A stretch of 64,000 nucleotides of DNA, from assembly GCF_029267515.1 (NCBI RefSeq), contig NZ_JAJUIS010000004.1, positions 124,001-188,000 of the forward strand, read 5' to 3'. A model generated the notes under the pieces. That model did no database searches. It was not told where the DNA came from and was given only the letters and a program-made list of their open reading frames with translations. Both the position numbers and the translations under genes were made by a program. Within the stretch, counting starts at the first letter, position 1. Every line of letters starts with the position of its first letter. Of the stretch, positions 29,214 to 38,101 are shown one piece after another. This DNA comes from Seleniivibrio woodruffii (GTDB lineage Bacteria; Chrysiogenota; Deferribacteres; Deferribacterales; Geovibrionaceae).

Positions 29214-29900
29214 ATGAACATCATCCTCATAAAACCCGAAGAGACGAACGGCGATTCCGCTTACATCACAGGCGAAAGATGCGCACATATAAGGCACGTA
29301 CTGAAACTCGGTATCGGCGGCAGTCTGAAAGCCGGAATACTCGGCGGAAAGCTCGGAAACGCTCTGATCACCGATATGCAGACGGACGGCATCGGTCTGC
29401 GGCTTGACTGTGAGCAGGAACCGCCCACCCCCATATCCGTCAGCCTCGTTCTGGCACTGCCCCGCCCGAAGGTGTTCAGAAGGATATTCTTCGGTCTGGT
29501 CTGCGCAGGAATAAAAAACATCCACATAATAAACTCATGGCGCGTGGACAAAAGCTACTGGGAAAGCCCCTACCTTCAGCGCACCGATGAATATATCTTT
29601 GACGCTTTGCAGCAGTCAAAGGACACCTTACCTCCTGAGGTAACGTTCCACAGATATTTCATGGAATTCATAGAAAGCGGGCTTTCTGAAATGCCTGAAA
29701 AAAGATATATCGCGCACCCGGCGGGGGCTGAAATTGAGAAATTTGAAAAGCCTCTGTGCCTCACAGTGGGATGCGAGGGCGGTTTCATTCAGAAAGAGCT
29801 GGATACCTTTGAAAAGCACGGATTTCAGCAGTTTTCCATAGGCAAAAGAATTCTGACAACAGAATACACGGTACCTTATATTCTCGGCATGATGAGATAA
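29214..29900 (+). CDS. rsmE: 16S rRNA (uracil-1498-N3)-methyltransferase RsmE
   Basis: I choose the ATG 29214 (MNIILIKPEE) rather than the in-frame codon 25 codons upstream, which lies inside smc. This gives 228 residues, normal for RsmE. The N-terminal PUA-like part has HIRHVLKL; the SPOUT knot has VGCEGGF and GKRILTTEYT in place of the usual GPEGG and LGxRILRxETA, so two key positions are changed. Family membership is clear, full activity less certain. It starts 43 bases after smc. Confidence 0.88.
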   Translation: MNIILIKPEETNGDSAYITGERCAHIRHVLKLGIGGSLKAGILGGKLGNALITDMQTDGIGLRLDCEQEPPTPISVSLVLALPRPKVFRRIFFGLVCAGIKNIHIINSWRVDKSYWESPYLQRTDEYIFDALQQSKDTLPPEVTFHRYFMEFIESGLSEMPEKRYIAHPAGAEIEKFEKPLCLTVGCEGGFIQKELDTFEKHGFQQFSIGKRILTTEYTVPYILGMMR

Positions 29901-29924
29901 GGCGGCGCGAAGCCGCCGTATTAT
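29901..29924. terminator. Weak hairpin between convergent rsmE and GyrI-like genes
   Basis: The stem GGCGGC / GCCGCC is followed on the plus strand by a mixed T-rich tail (GTATTATTT). Confidence 0.45.
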
Positions 29925-30383
29925 TTATCCGAGAGGAACACAAACGTCGGTGATAAGCTGTTCCTCCGGCGTGTTTATGGGCAGATTTCTGTATATCTGG
30001 ATTGTGGGCATATCATTTTTATAAACGCGTCCGCTGGCAGGAAGCCATTCCTCAAAGAGCCGTCTGTAAACTTCCGCCAGCCCGTAGTAGCTGCCGACGT
30101 GTCTGTATACGGCGTAGTCGCCGCCTTCCACAACTGTAACGGCGACGGGAGCCGCCGCCTGAAAATCTTCGGGGCAGGTCACACACGCGTCATAGCGGCA
30201 CTGATCTGTCTTTGAAGGGTCGTCATAGCATATACCGATGAACATGGATTTATCTGTAACAAGCGGCATCACTGACGGGTGCATCATAAGTGTCATCCAT
30301 GCAGGTGTACACTGATCGTATGCACCGACGTGACGGACACTCGCTGTTTTAATATTCTCAAACTTCTGTACTGTAACTTCCAT
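29925..30383 (-). CDS. GyrI-like small-molecule-binding protein
   Basis: The 152-residue protein is a stand-alone AraC effector-binding (GyrI/SbmC) domain: VRHVGAYDQC, the FIGICYDDP strand, and YAVYRHVGSYYGLAEVYRRLFEEWLP followed by IQIYRN. Such domains bind hydrophobic or cationic compounds, or gyrase. No DNA-binding part is fused. It is divergent from the thioesterase gene and convergent with rsmE. Confidence 0.83.
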   Translation of the reverse strand: MEVTVQKFENIKTASVRHVGAYDQCTPAWMTLMMHPSVMPLVTDKSMFIGICYDDPSKTDQCRYDACVTCPEDFQAAAPVAVTVVEGGDYAVYRHVGSYYGLAEVYRRLFEEWLPASGRVYKNDMPTIQIYRNLPINTPEEQLITDVCVPLG

Positions 30384-30479
30384 AAATACCTCCGTTTTTT
30401 CCGCGCATTATACCCGTCAAAACGTTTATCTGCATAGTAAAAGATTGACCTTTGGCGAATTTAGGAGTTAACATTACAA

Positions 30480-31190
30480 ATGTTTTACGATTATACAAGA
30501 AATAAAGATATTTCGGACTACGGCGCGGACAGAAAAATGCGTTTCGATGCCGTGCTTAAAATTTTTCAGGAAGCGGCAGTGGCGCACTCCGCAAGCGTCG
30601 GCTATTCCGCAGACAGCTACATGGGCAAAGGAAACATATGGGTTCTTAACAGACTCATGCTCCATGCCGTTGTGTTCCCCGACTTTTCAAAAGAGATATC
30701 CGTGCGCACATGGTCCCGCGGGCTGGACAGGTTCAAGGGTTTCAGAAACTATGAGATACGCGCCGACGGCGAGCTTTGCGTAAGAGGCTCAAGCATCTGG
30801 CTTTACATCGACATAGAGAAAAAACGCCCTGTGCGTGTGACACAGGCGATGCTTGAGGACTATCAGAGCGAAAACGTATGCAACATGTGCGGCATTATAG
30901 ACGGGTGGGACAGAAAAGACGCAGACAGCTATGACAGGTCGGTGCAGGTTCAACTCCGTCCCGCGGATTTCGACATAAACACCCATATGAACAACATAAG
31001 ATACGGCGAGATACTCAGTCTTGCCTCCTCTGACATGGACTTTACGGGAAGAACGGTGGGGCTGTTCTATAACCACGAGATAAAGCCTGAAACAAAGTTC
31101 GTTGACGTTAAGATTGCGGACGAAGAGAAAAGCCGCATCGTTTCAATATACGATGGCGAGACACTCGCCTGTCTCTGCGAAATAATATAA
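30480..31190 (+). CDS. Acyl-ACP thioesterase
   Basis: The 236-residue protein is a tandem hotdog of the FatA/FatB family that releases fatty acids from acyl carrier protein. The first hotdog has VLKIFQEAA and RTWSRGLDRFKGFRNYEI; the second has DINTHMNNIRYGE, the region holding the conserved D-x-N-x-H-x-N catalytic set. There is no signal peptide. AGGAG precedes the ATG at rather wide spacing (12 bases). Confidence 0.85.
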   Translation: MFYDYTRNKDISDYGADRKMRFDAVLKIFQEAAVAHSASVGYSADSYMGKGNIWVLNRLMLHAVVFPDFSKEISVRTWSRGLDRFKGFRNYEIRADGELCVRGSSIWLYIDIEKKRPVRVTQAMLEDYQSENVCNMCGIIDGWDRKDADSYDRSVQVQLRPADFDINTHMNNIRYGEILSLASSDMDFTGRTVGLFYNHEIKPETKFVDVKIADEEKSRIVSIYDGETLACLCEII

Positions 31191-31220
31191 AAAAAGGGCT
31201 CTGCCTTAAAGACAGAGCCC
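31189..31220 (-). terminator. Terminator after the phytase gene
   Basis: The stem GGGCTCTG / CAGAGCCC is followed on the minus strand by seven T residues. It may also stop the convergent thioesterase transcript. Confidence 0.85.
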
Positions 31221-31228
31221 CGGACATT

Positions 31229-33790
31229 TTATCTTTTTACAGCCGTTCTTGGACTGTATGCCGTATCGACGACAAGACCCAGTTCAGCCGCAACATCAGA
31301 CCATTTAATCCACTTAAAGTTTGTGGAAACATCGCCTGTGGTGCTGTTGGTATCCTGACCGTCGTGGACTATCAGAACACCCTGCGCGAACGTTGATCCT
31401 ATGGGGTAATTTATGACGTCGAGACCATCACAGTCCTGACTGCCGTCGACCCCTTTACCGTTGTCTATAACCGTGAAACTGGCTATAAAGGCGTTAGTGA
31501 CCCTGTCAAAAACGCTGAAGGTATTGCTCCCCTGACTGGAGATTATGATATAGCCTTCGCCGCCGCTTCTGTAATAGATTGAAATACCCTCTATGTCCGC
31601 GTAAAGGTTATAGTCGCCCTCTTCGAAAAGCGCGTTGTCAAGGGTGACATCCCCGCCTTCGGGTTCCGCCGTAACTCTGTAAACGCCTACGCCTTCCTGA
31701 TTGATGTAGAGTATTCCGTACTCCTGATCAACAACCATTCCTTCCGCGTATTCGTCGTCGTCTCCCGCGTTCATAGTGATTGTACGCACGAGAGTCCATG
31801 TCACTTTTCCTGCGTTTTCAGTCAGTCTGAACTGTCTGACAAGGTTCGAATCGTTCTGGGTAGCAAACGCGTAGAAAGCGCCGGTGGTCGGGTTTTTATA
31901 GGTTGCAAGACCGTAAGCCGTGTTTTCGCCGTCATCTCCGCCGAACAGTTTTGCTGCCGCATAGTCCGTAACGTCGGTCAGATAGGGAGCGTTTTCGGAT
32001 ATCGTGTATATTGCGAACCTGTCGTTCTGCCTGTTGCTGAATACAGCAAGATCAACCGTCTGCCCGCCGAGGCTGAAACCGTACATGATTTCAACGTTGT
32101 TATATCTTACGTTGCCGGGGTTAACGTCAGTAAGTGTCTGTCCGCTGACGTTGTACACAGAATAACCCGCCTCTTTCTGTGTGGCAAATATCAGTGATTT
32201 CGTGTTGTCAGTGGGGTGAATCCAGAACGCAGGGTCGTCTGCGTCGGGCGGAATCTGGGTTGTTCTTGCGCTTTCGAGTGTTGGTTTAACCTGATATGAC
32301 GTAAGCTCGGAAACGTTTGTAAACCCAGGGGTTATCTCCGCGCCGGAGGGAACGTTTTTGGATGATGTTACAGAATAAGCCGTTGCGGTGTCAAGTTTTC
32401 CGTATGTCCATGAGCTTTCTGAAACCGCCCTGTTGTCCATGTATCTTGATGCCGCGTCAACCGTATTGCCGATGGATGCTATGTCAAAAACGGTTGAACC
32501 GTAAAGGATGTCACCGGCAGCGCCAGTTGACCATGCGATTGAATCGACAACATAGCCGCTGTCCACCTCACCGTCGTTGTCCGCGTCAAGGTCTGTCCCC
32601 ACGGCAACGGCTTTGTCCGGGCTGTAGATAAGCATAACACTGGTGCTGCCCGCAGAAAGCGCACCTGAGCCCGAAAACAGAGGCTCGGAAATCGTTACGG
32701 TGCTGTTGTGTACTGTTGAGGTGTACGAGGCTGTATTTTTTATTACCGCAAGACCGTTAAGCCCGACGGAATATCCTGAAAGTTTTTTCGCATAATCCGG
32801 AACGCCGCCCGCGCTGCCTTTGACAACAGCCACATAGATGTTGTCGAGAGACTGACCGGGGTTCGCCGTTATCTCAATATATTCGTAAAGTCCGCCGTTA
32901 TAGCCGTTGTTGTATTCGTTCAGAAGAACAAATGGAGCCTGGACAAAGTTATCCTCCCCAGGGGTCAGCTTTGCGTTTGGAGGAAGTGAAACGCTTGCCT
33001 CCGCAGGGTCGTAAAGAAGTTCTGCGGGCATTTCGTCTTCATCTTTTGCCGGATCTTCGAAAATGTCGCCGTTTGCCCATGCGTCAACAGAGTTTTTATC
33101 CTCGTTTCCGTAGAATCTTGTTGCCGCGTCTGGACTGCTTGCGGACTGTGTCAGTGAGGCTTCGGTGTAAACAATGCCTGTTTCATCCGCCTGCCAGCCC
33201 ACGGAATCCATCACAACCGCTCCTGAGGGAAGCTCAAGAGTCCCGTCGTCGTTTGCGTCAAGGTCTGTGCCTGCGGTGATTGCGGTTGCGCTTGAAACAA
33301 CCATATAGGTAATGCTGTCGTGTTCAAGGATACCGTCTTTGAACTGGTCTCCGTCCACGTCTTCATCATATGTGCGGATTGCCGCGTCGTTCACAACAGT
33401 TGTGGCAGAGGGCATGTCATTGTATTCATTCGGATTTTTTATTACTATGAGACCGTTGGAACCGACCGTCAGATTGAGTTTCCCAGCATAGTCCACATAG
33501 CCGGGGTTTTCGCCTGTAACATCTTCGTCGTCGTCACCGTCAACAGCAATGACATAGATGTTGTTTAAAACTGTACCGGGTGTGGATTTCAGTTCGATGA
33601 ACTGCATTTTGTGTTCATCTTCGGGAATGTTGACCTTCAGTTCATTGATGAGAACAGAAACTGCTTTGTCTTCGTTTGATGGCGGTTGTTCGACATCGGT
33701 AGTTTTTGTGTCGCTGTCAGAACTACATGCGGCAACAAAAAGAGCCGACGCGCAAATAAGTATTGCGCCGAGTATCCTGCGATATTGCAT
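31229..33790 (-). CDS. Lipoprotein with two lamin-tail-like repeats and a beta-propeller phytase domain
   Basis: The 853-residue protein begins with a lipoprotein signal (cysteine C22 after FVAA). Two similar beta-rich modules follow, at about 45-250 and 285-470, each with LLNE/LINELK, a GxxLxNIYV strand, LxGLxVIKN and TDLDAxxDG, as in lamin-tail domains. The last 360 residues match beta-propeller phytase: PDADDPAFWIHP, EIMYGF, YGLATYKN, AEGMVVDQEYGILYINQE and ADIEGISIYY, with the acidic calcium/phosphate sites. It would hydrolyse phytate or related phosphoesters at the cell surface. It is monocistronic with a strong terminator. Confidence 0.83.
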   Translation of the reverse strand: MQYRRILGAILICASALFVAACSSDSDTKTTDVEQPPSNEDKAVSVLINELKVNIPEDEHKMQFIELKSTPGTVLNNIYVIAVDGDDDEDVTGENPGYVDYAGKLNLTVGSNGLIVIKNPNEYNDMPSATTVVNDAAIRTYDEDVDGDQFKDGILEHDSITYMVVSSATAITAGTDLDANDDGTLELPSGAVVMDSVGWQADETGIVYTEASLTQSASSPDAATRFYGNEDKNSVDAWANGDIFEDPAKDEDEMPAELLYDPAEASVSLPPNAKLTPGEDNFVQAPFVLLNEYNNGYNGGLYEYIEITANPGQSLDNIYVAVVKGSAGGVPDYAKKLSGYSVGLNGLAVIKNTASYTSTVHNSTVTISEPLFSGSGALSAGSTSVMLIYSPDKAVAVGTDLDADNDGEVDSGYVVDSIAWSTGAAGDILYGSTVFDIASIGNTVDAASRYMDNRAVSESSWTYGKLDTATAYSVTSSKNVPSGAEITPGFTNVSELTSYQVKPTLESARTTQIPPDADDPAFWIHPTDNTKSLIFATQKEAGYSVYNVSGQTLTDVNPGNVRYNNVEIMYGFSLGGQTVDLAVFSNRQNDRFAIYTISENAPYLTDVTDYAAAKLFGGDDGENTAYGLATYKNPTTGAFYAFATQNDSNLVRQFRLTENAGKVTWTLVRTITMNAGDDDEYAEGMVVDQEYGILYINQEGVGVYRVTAEPEGGDVTLDNALFEEGDYNLYADIEGISIYYRSGGEGYIIISSQGSNTFSVFDRVTNAFIASFTVIDNGKGVDGSQDCDGLDVINYPIGSTFAQGVLIVHDGQDTNSTTGDVSTNFKWIKWSDVAAELGLVVDTAYSPRTAVKR

Positions 33791-33961
33791 CTTGTATCCT
33801 CCGATTAAAAATATCGGTAATATACAGGATGAAAGTCAGTGAATTTTCGAAATTAATACATATTAATATTGAATTATTTATATGGAATTATTCAGCAGAC
33901 ATACCAGGAAACTTGCCTTTTAGATGCGGGCAACTCAGGGTTGCAAACAATAAAAACAAAT

Positions 33962-34042
33962 GAGATTGCTTCACAGCCTGAATCTTCCTTGCAATGACAT
34001 CAGTTTATGTCTCAGCGAGGAGCACAGCGGCGCGGCAATCTC
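33962..34042. repeat. Palindromic intergenic repeat, full copy
   Basis: GAGATTGC opens and GCAATCTC closes the element, with CTTGCAATGACATC and AGCGAGGAGC modules inside. It lies in the gap between the phytase and DUF2155 genes; the flanking 33791-33961 is AT-rich and otherwise empty. Confidence 0.75.
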
Positions 34043-34085
34043 GTGTTTCAGGCAGTATGAAGCGGCTCCTAAGAGCCGCTCTCAT

Positions 34086-34628
34086 TTACTTAGTCTGTGA
34101 TTTTACGATTGTAATGCTGTAGCTGGGATCGTTAAAATTCCCGTGCTCAGATGGGTGGTTTTTGAAAAGCCATCCGTCGAAGAAAGGTTCGCCCATTTTG
34201 TAGACTTTAATCTTGGCAACGGGGTTTTTCTCTTCAACGCCTCTTGTTGTGATTGTGCCGTCAGCTTCGATAACGAAGTCGGGCATATAGTATTCAACTT
34301 CAACAGCGAAGGGTGTTCCCTGAACCTCGGCTTTCTGACCGATAATTACGTCAGCCTGAACGGTTGAGTTGTCCGCTGTGTTTTTAACTTCAAGGATGAG
34401 ACTTTTGTATTTGTCTGATACTTCTTTGGGAACGTTCACTTTTCTTTCTTTCGGAGCGTTCATTCCAGCGTGTGGGTCTGCGTCTGCGGGAGCGGCATGA
34501 GGATCAGCGGGTTGAGCGGATTCTGCTGCGGGAGCCTGCTGTTCTTTTGCTTTGTCTTTGTCAACAACGCCCTGAGAACAGGAGAAAGCGAACACGGAAG
34601 CAATAAACAGTGTGATTATTTTTTTCAT
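34086..34628 (-). CDS. DUF2155-like lipoprotein
   Basis: The 180-residue protein starts with a signal ending at cysteine C17 (AFSC), followed by a low-complexity Ala/Pro/His/Asp linker of about 45 residues. The rest matches DUF2155: YKSLILEVKN, the YYMPDFVI strand, NPVAKIKVYK, and WLFKNHPSEH. Function unknown. GAGGAT precedes the ATG. It is likely anchored in the outer or inner membrane. Confidence 0.75.
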   Translation of the reverse strand: MKKIITLFIASVFAFSCSQGVVDKDKAKEQQAPAAESAQPADPHAAPADADPHAGMNAPKERKVNVPKEVSDKYKSLILEVKNTADNSTVQADVIIGQKAEVQGTPFAVEVEYYMPDFVIEADGTITTRGVEEKNPVAKIKVYKMGEPFFDGWLFKNHPSEHGNFNDPSYSITIVKSQTK

Positions 34629-34654
34629 GACATCCTCTTTAATAGAAGTTGGTA

Positions 34655-34746
34655 CGGAGTGGGAGGGATTTGAACCCTCGATACGGTTTAATGCCGTATA
34701 CTCGCTTAGCAGGCGAGCGCCTTCGGCCTAGCTCGGCCACCACTCC
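34655..34746 (-). tRNA. tRNA-Ser (anticodon GCU)
   Basis: The acceptor arm GGAGTGG / CCACTCC pairs fully. The anticodon stem-loop CTCGC-CTGCTAA-GCGAG gives GCU. A long variable arm (TATACGG / CCGTATC) and GAGGG-TTCAAAT-CCCTC complete a class II tRNA. CCA is not encoded. Confidence 0.96.
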
Positions 34747-34763
34747 CAAGAGAACATATAAAA

Positions 34764-34852
34764 CGGAGGAGGTAGGATTCGAACCCACGGAGCGCTCACA
34801 CGCTCAACGGTTTTCAAGACCGCCTCCTTAAACCAGACTCGGACACTCCTCC
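34764..34852 (-). tRNA. tRNA-Ser (anticodon UGA)
   Basis: The acceptor GGAGGAG / CTCCTCC pairs fully. The loop CTTGAAA gives anticodon UGA. It has a long variable arm (GAGCG / CGCTC) and T-loop GTTCGAAT. CCA is not encoded. It lies 17 bases from the other serine tRNA, so both are probably processed from one transcript. Confidence 0.96.
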
Positions 34853-34929
34853 GTGTAAGCAGGGAATACTTATAAGATATTCCCATCAATTTTTCAAGCA
34901 CTATTTGACATAAAAGTAAATTTTTTTTA

Positions 34930-35289
34930 TCAAGCGGTTATGGCGTTTTTACGAACCTCTCTGGATTCCCGCAGAATCTTCCACTGCCCGTCTTCCGTCA
35001 CCAGAGCGGTTTTTGAATAGTATGAAACAAGGCTTGCGCCTTCGTGGATGTACTCGATGTACTTCACCTCGGCAAGCCCTCCTTTCTCCTGCTCGGTAAC
35101 TATCTTTACACCCGCGTGGGTGCATCCGGCAGTCTGTTTTGAAAAGTGTTCTGAAAACGAATCTTCACTGAAAAAACGGCAAAGATCGCTGCGCTCGGAA
35201 TAGAGGCTGAAAACGCCCTTTCCGTCCAGATTGCGGTAACATTCAGCCCGAAACTGAATAACCTCAGAAGGTGTCAGTGTCTCCGTCAT
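34930..35289 (-). CDS. Small NTF2-like protein
   Basis: The 119-residue protein looks like an NTF2-like cone fold: an N-terminal helix (PSEVIQFRAECYRN), FFSEDSFSEHF, then beta strands ending in SKTALVTEDGQWKILRESRE. It resembles the C-terminal part of YchJ-type proteins. Its start overlaps the hflX stop by 26 bases, so it is the last gene of the hypC-hypD-hflX unit. Function unknown. Confidence 0.65.
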   Translation of the reverse strand: MTETLTPSEVIQFRAECYRNLDGKGVFSLYSERSDLCRFFSEDSFSEHFSKQTAGCTHAGVKIVTEQEKGGLAEVKYIEYIHEGASLVSYYSKTALVTEDGQWKILRESREVRKNAITA

Positions 35290-36892
35290 ATGCCCTCAGC
35301 CCGAAATAGCCTTCAATGTCTATATCCACCTCTTTCCCGCCGGAAAAGAGGGACAGCCGTATCATCTCAAGAAGCTGACGGAACGTTCTTCTGTCCGTCG
35401 CGCTTACGAGACATACCTTATTATATCGTTGAATCAGGTTTTCAACATCGAAAATTCGCGAATATTTTTCCGGCTCTTCTCCGTCGGGTACTATGCCCGT
35501 TGCCAGATATTCCCGCTCGAAATCTTCCAGTAGGTCTATCTTGTTCAGCACCAGTATCTTGTCCCTGTCAGAAAGCTCAAGCTCCGCAAGAATCAGCTCC
35601 ACAGAACGCGCCCTCGCATTGAACCCATCGGACGCAATGTCCAGAACGTGCACCAGAAGGTCAGCCTCCGCAAGTTCCTCCAGCGTGGATTTGAAAGCGC
35701 CTTTCAGATTTTCCGGAAGGTCGCGTATGAACCCCACCGTGTCGGTGATTATAACGTCCTTCTCCTCCGGAAAACGTATCCTTTTAGAGCTGGTGTCAAG
35801 TGTTGCAAACATAAGATTGTCCGCGTATACCTCGCTCTGGGTCAGGCTGTTCAGAAGCGTAGACTTGCCCGCGTTGGTGTAGCCGATGATCGATACAACG
35901 GGCAGTTCGTTCCGGTTTCTGCGGGAACGCATGGTCTCGCGGTTCTTCTCTATCTGTTTCAGCTTGCCCGAAAGGAAGGCTATCCTCTCGTTCACGCGTC
36001 TTTTGTCTATCTCAAGTTTAGTGTTACCCGGACCACGCCCGCCGATACCGCCTGTGAGCCTCGAAAGTGCGTCGTCCTTCGTCGTAAGCCTCGGCAGCAG
36101 ATATTTCATCTGCGCAAGCTCAACGCGTATCTTTCCCTCATTGGTCTTTGCCCGTTTAGCGAAGATGTCCAGAATAAGCTGTGGACGGTCTATAATCTTC
36201 ATATCGGTGAAATCCGCAATGGAGCGGGACTGCGCAGGGGTAAGCGGGTTGTCGAACACAAGGAACTCCGCTCCGGTCTGCATAGCTTTGATAACGATAT
36301 CTTTCAGCTTACCGGAACCTATCACATATTTGGGGTGTATCTGGTCTTTCACCTGAATAACAGTGTCGGTTATCTCCATGTCGGCGCTACGGGCAAGCTC
36401 TTTCAGCTCCGCCATGTTGTCCTCGCCGAAATTTTTCGACTTATAACAGCCCACAAGCAGCGCATAGGGCTTGTCCTGCACCTTGTGCAGTTTCTTTGTT
36501 TTGGACGCTATTTCGCTGTCCAGTTCGGCTATGAAGTGTTCATAGTCGGTTTTCTGCCTGTAAATGTCGGTATCGGGCAGATATGAGTACATGCTGTCCG
36601 CATCCGGCGGCAGAAGATGTGCCGTTTTCAGCCCGTTGGGGTTGCCCTGCGGGTCGAAATATACGGCGGTAACGCTGTCCAGACGCAGAAGCGCAAGGTC
36701 GGTGATGTCGTCCTCGGTGATGTTCTCGCGGTAAAGATGTGTATGCAGAAGCCTTATGCCGCGCAGATTTCCGGGCACAAGCCTGAAACGCGACAGGGAA
36801 GGAATGAAAAGTCCGCGGGTATCGCCCACTATCACAAATTCAACAGCACCCTTCCTGTCGGCAAGAACGCCGACCTGCCTGTTTATCTCCAT
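35264..36892 (-). CDS. hflX: Ribosome-associated GTPase HflX
   Basis: From the first ATG the protein has 542 residues. It shows the HflX N-terminal domain with glycine-rich loop GGIGGRGPG, then the GTPase domain with GYTNAGKST (about 334-342), DTVGFI and NKIDLL. HflX splits or rescues ribosomes under stress. The conserved family N-terminus continues 43 codons upstream of this ATG (see the entry at 36893-37021), so the ATG is probably internal and the true start is non-standard. The reading frame abuts the hypD stop. Confidence 0.93.
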   Translation of the reverse strand: MEINRQVGVLADRKGAVEFVIVGDTRGLFIPSLSRFRLVPGNLRGIRLLHTHLYRENITEDDITDLALLRLDSVTAVYFDPQGNPNGLKTAHLLPPDADSMYSYLPDTDIYRQKTDYEHFIAELDSEIASKTKKLHKVQDKPYALLVGCYKSKNFGEDNMAELKELARSADMEITDTVIQVKDQIHPKYVIGSGKLKDIVIKAMQTGAEFLVFDNPLTPAQSRSIADFTDMKIIDRPQLILDIFAKRAKTNEGKIRVELAQMKYLLPRLTTKDDALSRLTGGIGGRGPGNTKLEIDKRRVNERIAFLSGKLKQIEKNRETMRSRRNRNELPVVSIIGYTNAGKSTLLNSLTQSEVYADNLMFATLDTSSKRIRFPEEKDVIITDTVGFIRDLPENLKGAFKSTLEELAEADLLVHVLDIASDGFNARARSVELILAELELSDRDKILVLNKIDLLEDFEREYLATGIVPDGEEPEKYSRIFDVENLIQRYNKVCLVSATDRRTFRQLLEMIRLSLFSGGKEVDIDIEGYFGLRAYDGDTDTF

Positions 36893-37021
36893 GGAAATTG
36901 AACAGAGCGCCTTTGCAAGCTCCGGCTGGATAACCTCCCGCGTGCCCGCTTTGCGCCCGTATAAATTCTCAAGTCTTTTTATCTGCTGGGGCTTCAGCCC
37001 TATGATATTGCCGTGTAGTAT
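36893..37021 (-). other. In-frame HflX N-terminal extension lacking ATG, GTG or TTG
   Basis: Reading upstream in the hflX frame gives ILHGNIIGLKPQQIKRLENL and then YGRKAGTREVIQPELAKALC before the ATG, a sequence typical of HflX N-termini. No ATG, GTG or TTG occurs before the hypD TAA at 37027-37025. The likeliest start is the ATA at 37021-37019, eight bases after GGAG; CTG at 36997-36995 is an alternative. Confidence 0.7.
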
Positions 37022-37024
37022 CTC

Positions 37025-38101
37025 TTATTCTCCGTATTTAAATACCGCCGCGCACGCTCCCTCTGAAGACACCATGCAGGGACCCACTGGGCTGTCCGGT
37101 GTGCAGGCGCTGCCGAAAAGGGGACATTCGCTGGCTCTGATGTATCCTTTCAGAACCTCGCCGCATCTGCATCCGGGGGTTTCCTTCTCCCCTTCAAGGC
37201 TGATGCCGAATTTCTCAAACGCATCGTATTCTTTATATTCCGGTCTGAATGCCAGACCGCTGTCTTCTATCCAGCCGATGCCGCGCCACCAGCATCCCTG
37301 CTTCTGATATACGGTGTTGAGGATGTTCTGAGCTTTTTTGTTGCCCTCTTCAGAAACAACCCTGCCGTACATGTTTTTCACTTCGTATTTTCCGGTGTTC
37401 ACCTGACGCACCATCTCAAGCACTGAAGACAGTATGTCCACAGGCTCGAATCCGGTTATAACAGCCGCCATGTTGTGCTCCACCATCGGATCGTAAAGGG
37501 ATGTTCCCGTCACCACTGTGACGTGTCCGGGACAGACGAAGCCGTTTATGTTGAGGTTCTCGTCATCGAGTAGGATGCCGAGCACCTCCGGCATGGTCTT
37601 GTTATATGGTGTTACGGACACGTTTTTTACGCCCTGCTGTTTGGCAACCAGAGCAACGGAAGCCACTGCGGGGGCTGTGGTCTCGAAACCGATACCGATG
37701 AAAACTGTCTCTTTGCCTGTCTCCTTTGCCACCTTTATAGCGTCCAGAGGAGAAAACACTATGCGGATATCCGCTCCGGCACTTTTAAGCTCCTGCAAAT
37801 TCTGTCCCCTGCTGCCGGGCACCTTCATCATATCGCCGAAAGTGGTGATAACGGCGTCCTTTTCAACCAGTTTGAAGATACCGTCTATCTCGCACTGGGG
37901 AGTTACGCAGACGGGGCAACCGGGCCCTGAGACCAGCTCTATGTTCTTTGGAAGTACGCTGCGGATGCCGAATCTGGCTATCGCCATGGTATGACTGCCG
38001 CAGACCTCCATGAATCTGTATTTTCCTGTGGCTTCCCTCTGTATCTGTTTTATAAGAGCGGCGCACAGCTCCTTGTCTCTGAATCCCTCAACGAGCTTCA
38101 T
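37025..38101 (-). CDS. hypD: [NiFe]-hydrogenase maturation protein HypD
   Basis: I choose the ATG 38101 (MKLVEGFRDKE); upstream codons run inside hypC without support. The 358 residues match HypD: the VCGSHTMAIARFGI cysteine site, GPGCPVCVTP, and the C-terminal cysteine cluster that binds a 4Fe-4S centre. HypD with HypC carries the Fe(CN)2CO unit for the hydrogenase active site. The start overlaps hypC by 14 bases. The clients include the hydrogenase at 45158-47553. Confidence 0.95.
   Translation of the reverse strand: MKLVEGFRDKELCAALIKQIQREATGKYRFMEVCGSHTMAIARFGIRSVLPKNIELVSGPGCPVCVTPQCEIDGIFKLVEKDAVITTFGDMMKVPGSRGQNLQELKSAGADIRIVFSPLDAIKVAKETGKETVFIGIGFETTAPAVASVALVAKQQGVKNVSVTPYNKTMPEVLGILLDDENLNINGFVCPGHVTVVTGTSLYDPMVEHNMAAVITGFEPVDILSSVLEMVRQVNTGKYEVKNMYGRVVSEEGNKKAQNILNTVYQKQGCWWRGIGWIEDSGLAFRPEYKEYDAFEKFGISLEGEKETPGCRCGEVLKGYIRASECPLFGSACTPDSPVGPCMVSSEGACAAVFKYGE

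Noticed and set aside
34655-34852. Integration site at the tRNA-Ser pair
   Set aside because: Both tRNAs are complete, with no truncated tRNA copy or integrase nearby.
35648-36586. 312-codon plus-strand open frame opposite hflX
   Set aside because: hflX motifs are on the minus strand; this is a shadow frame.
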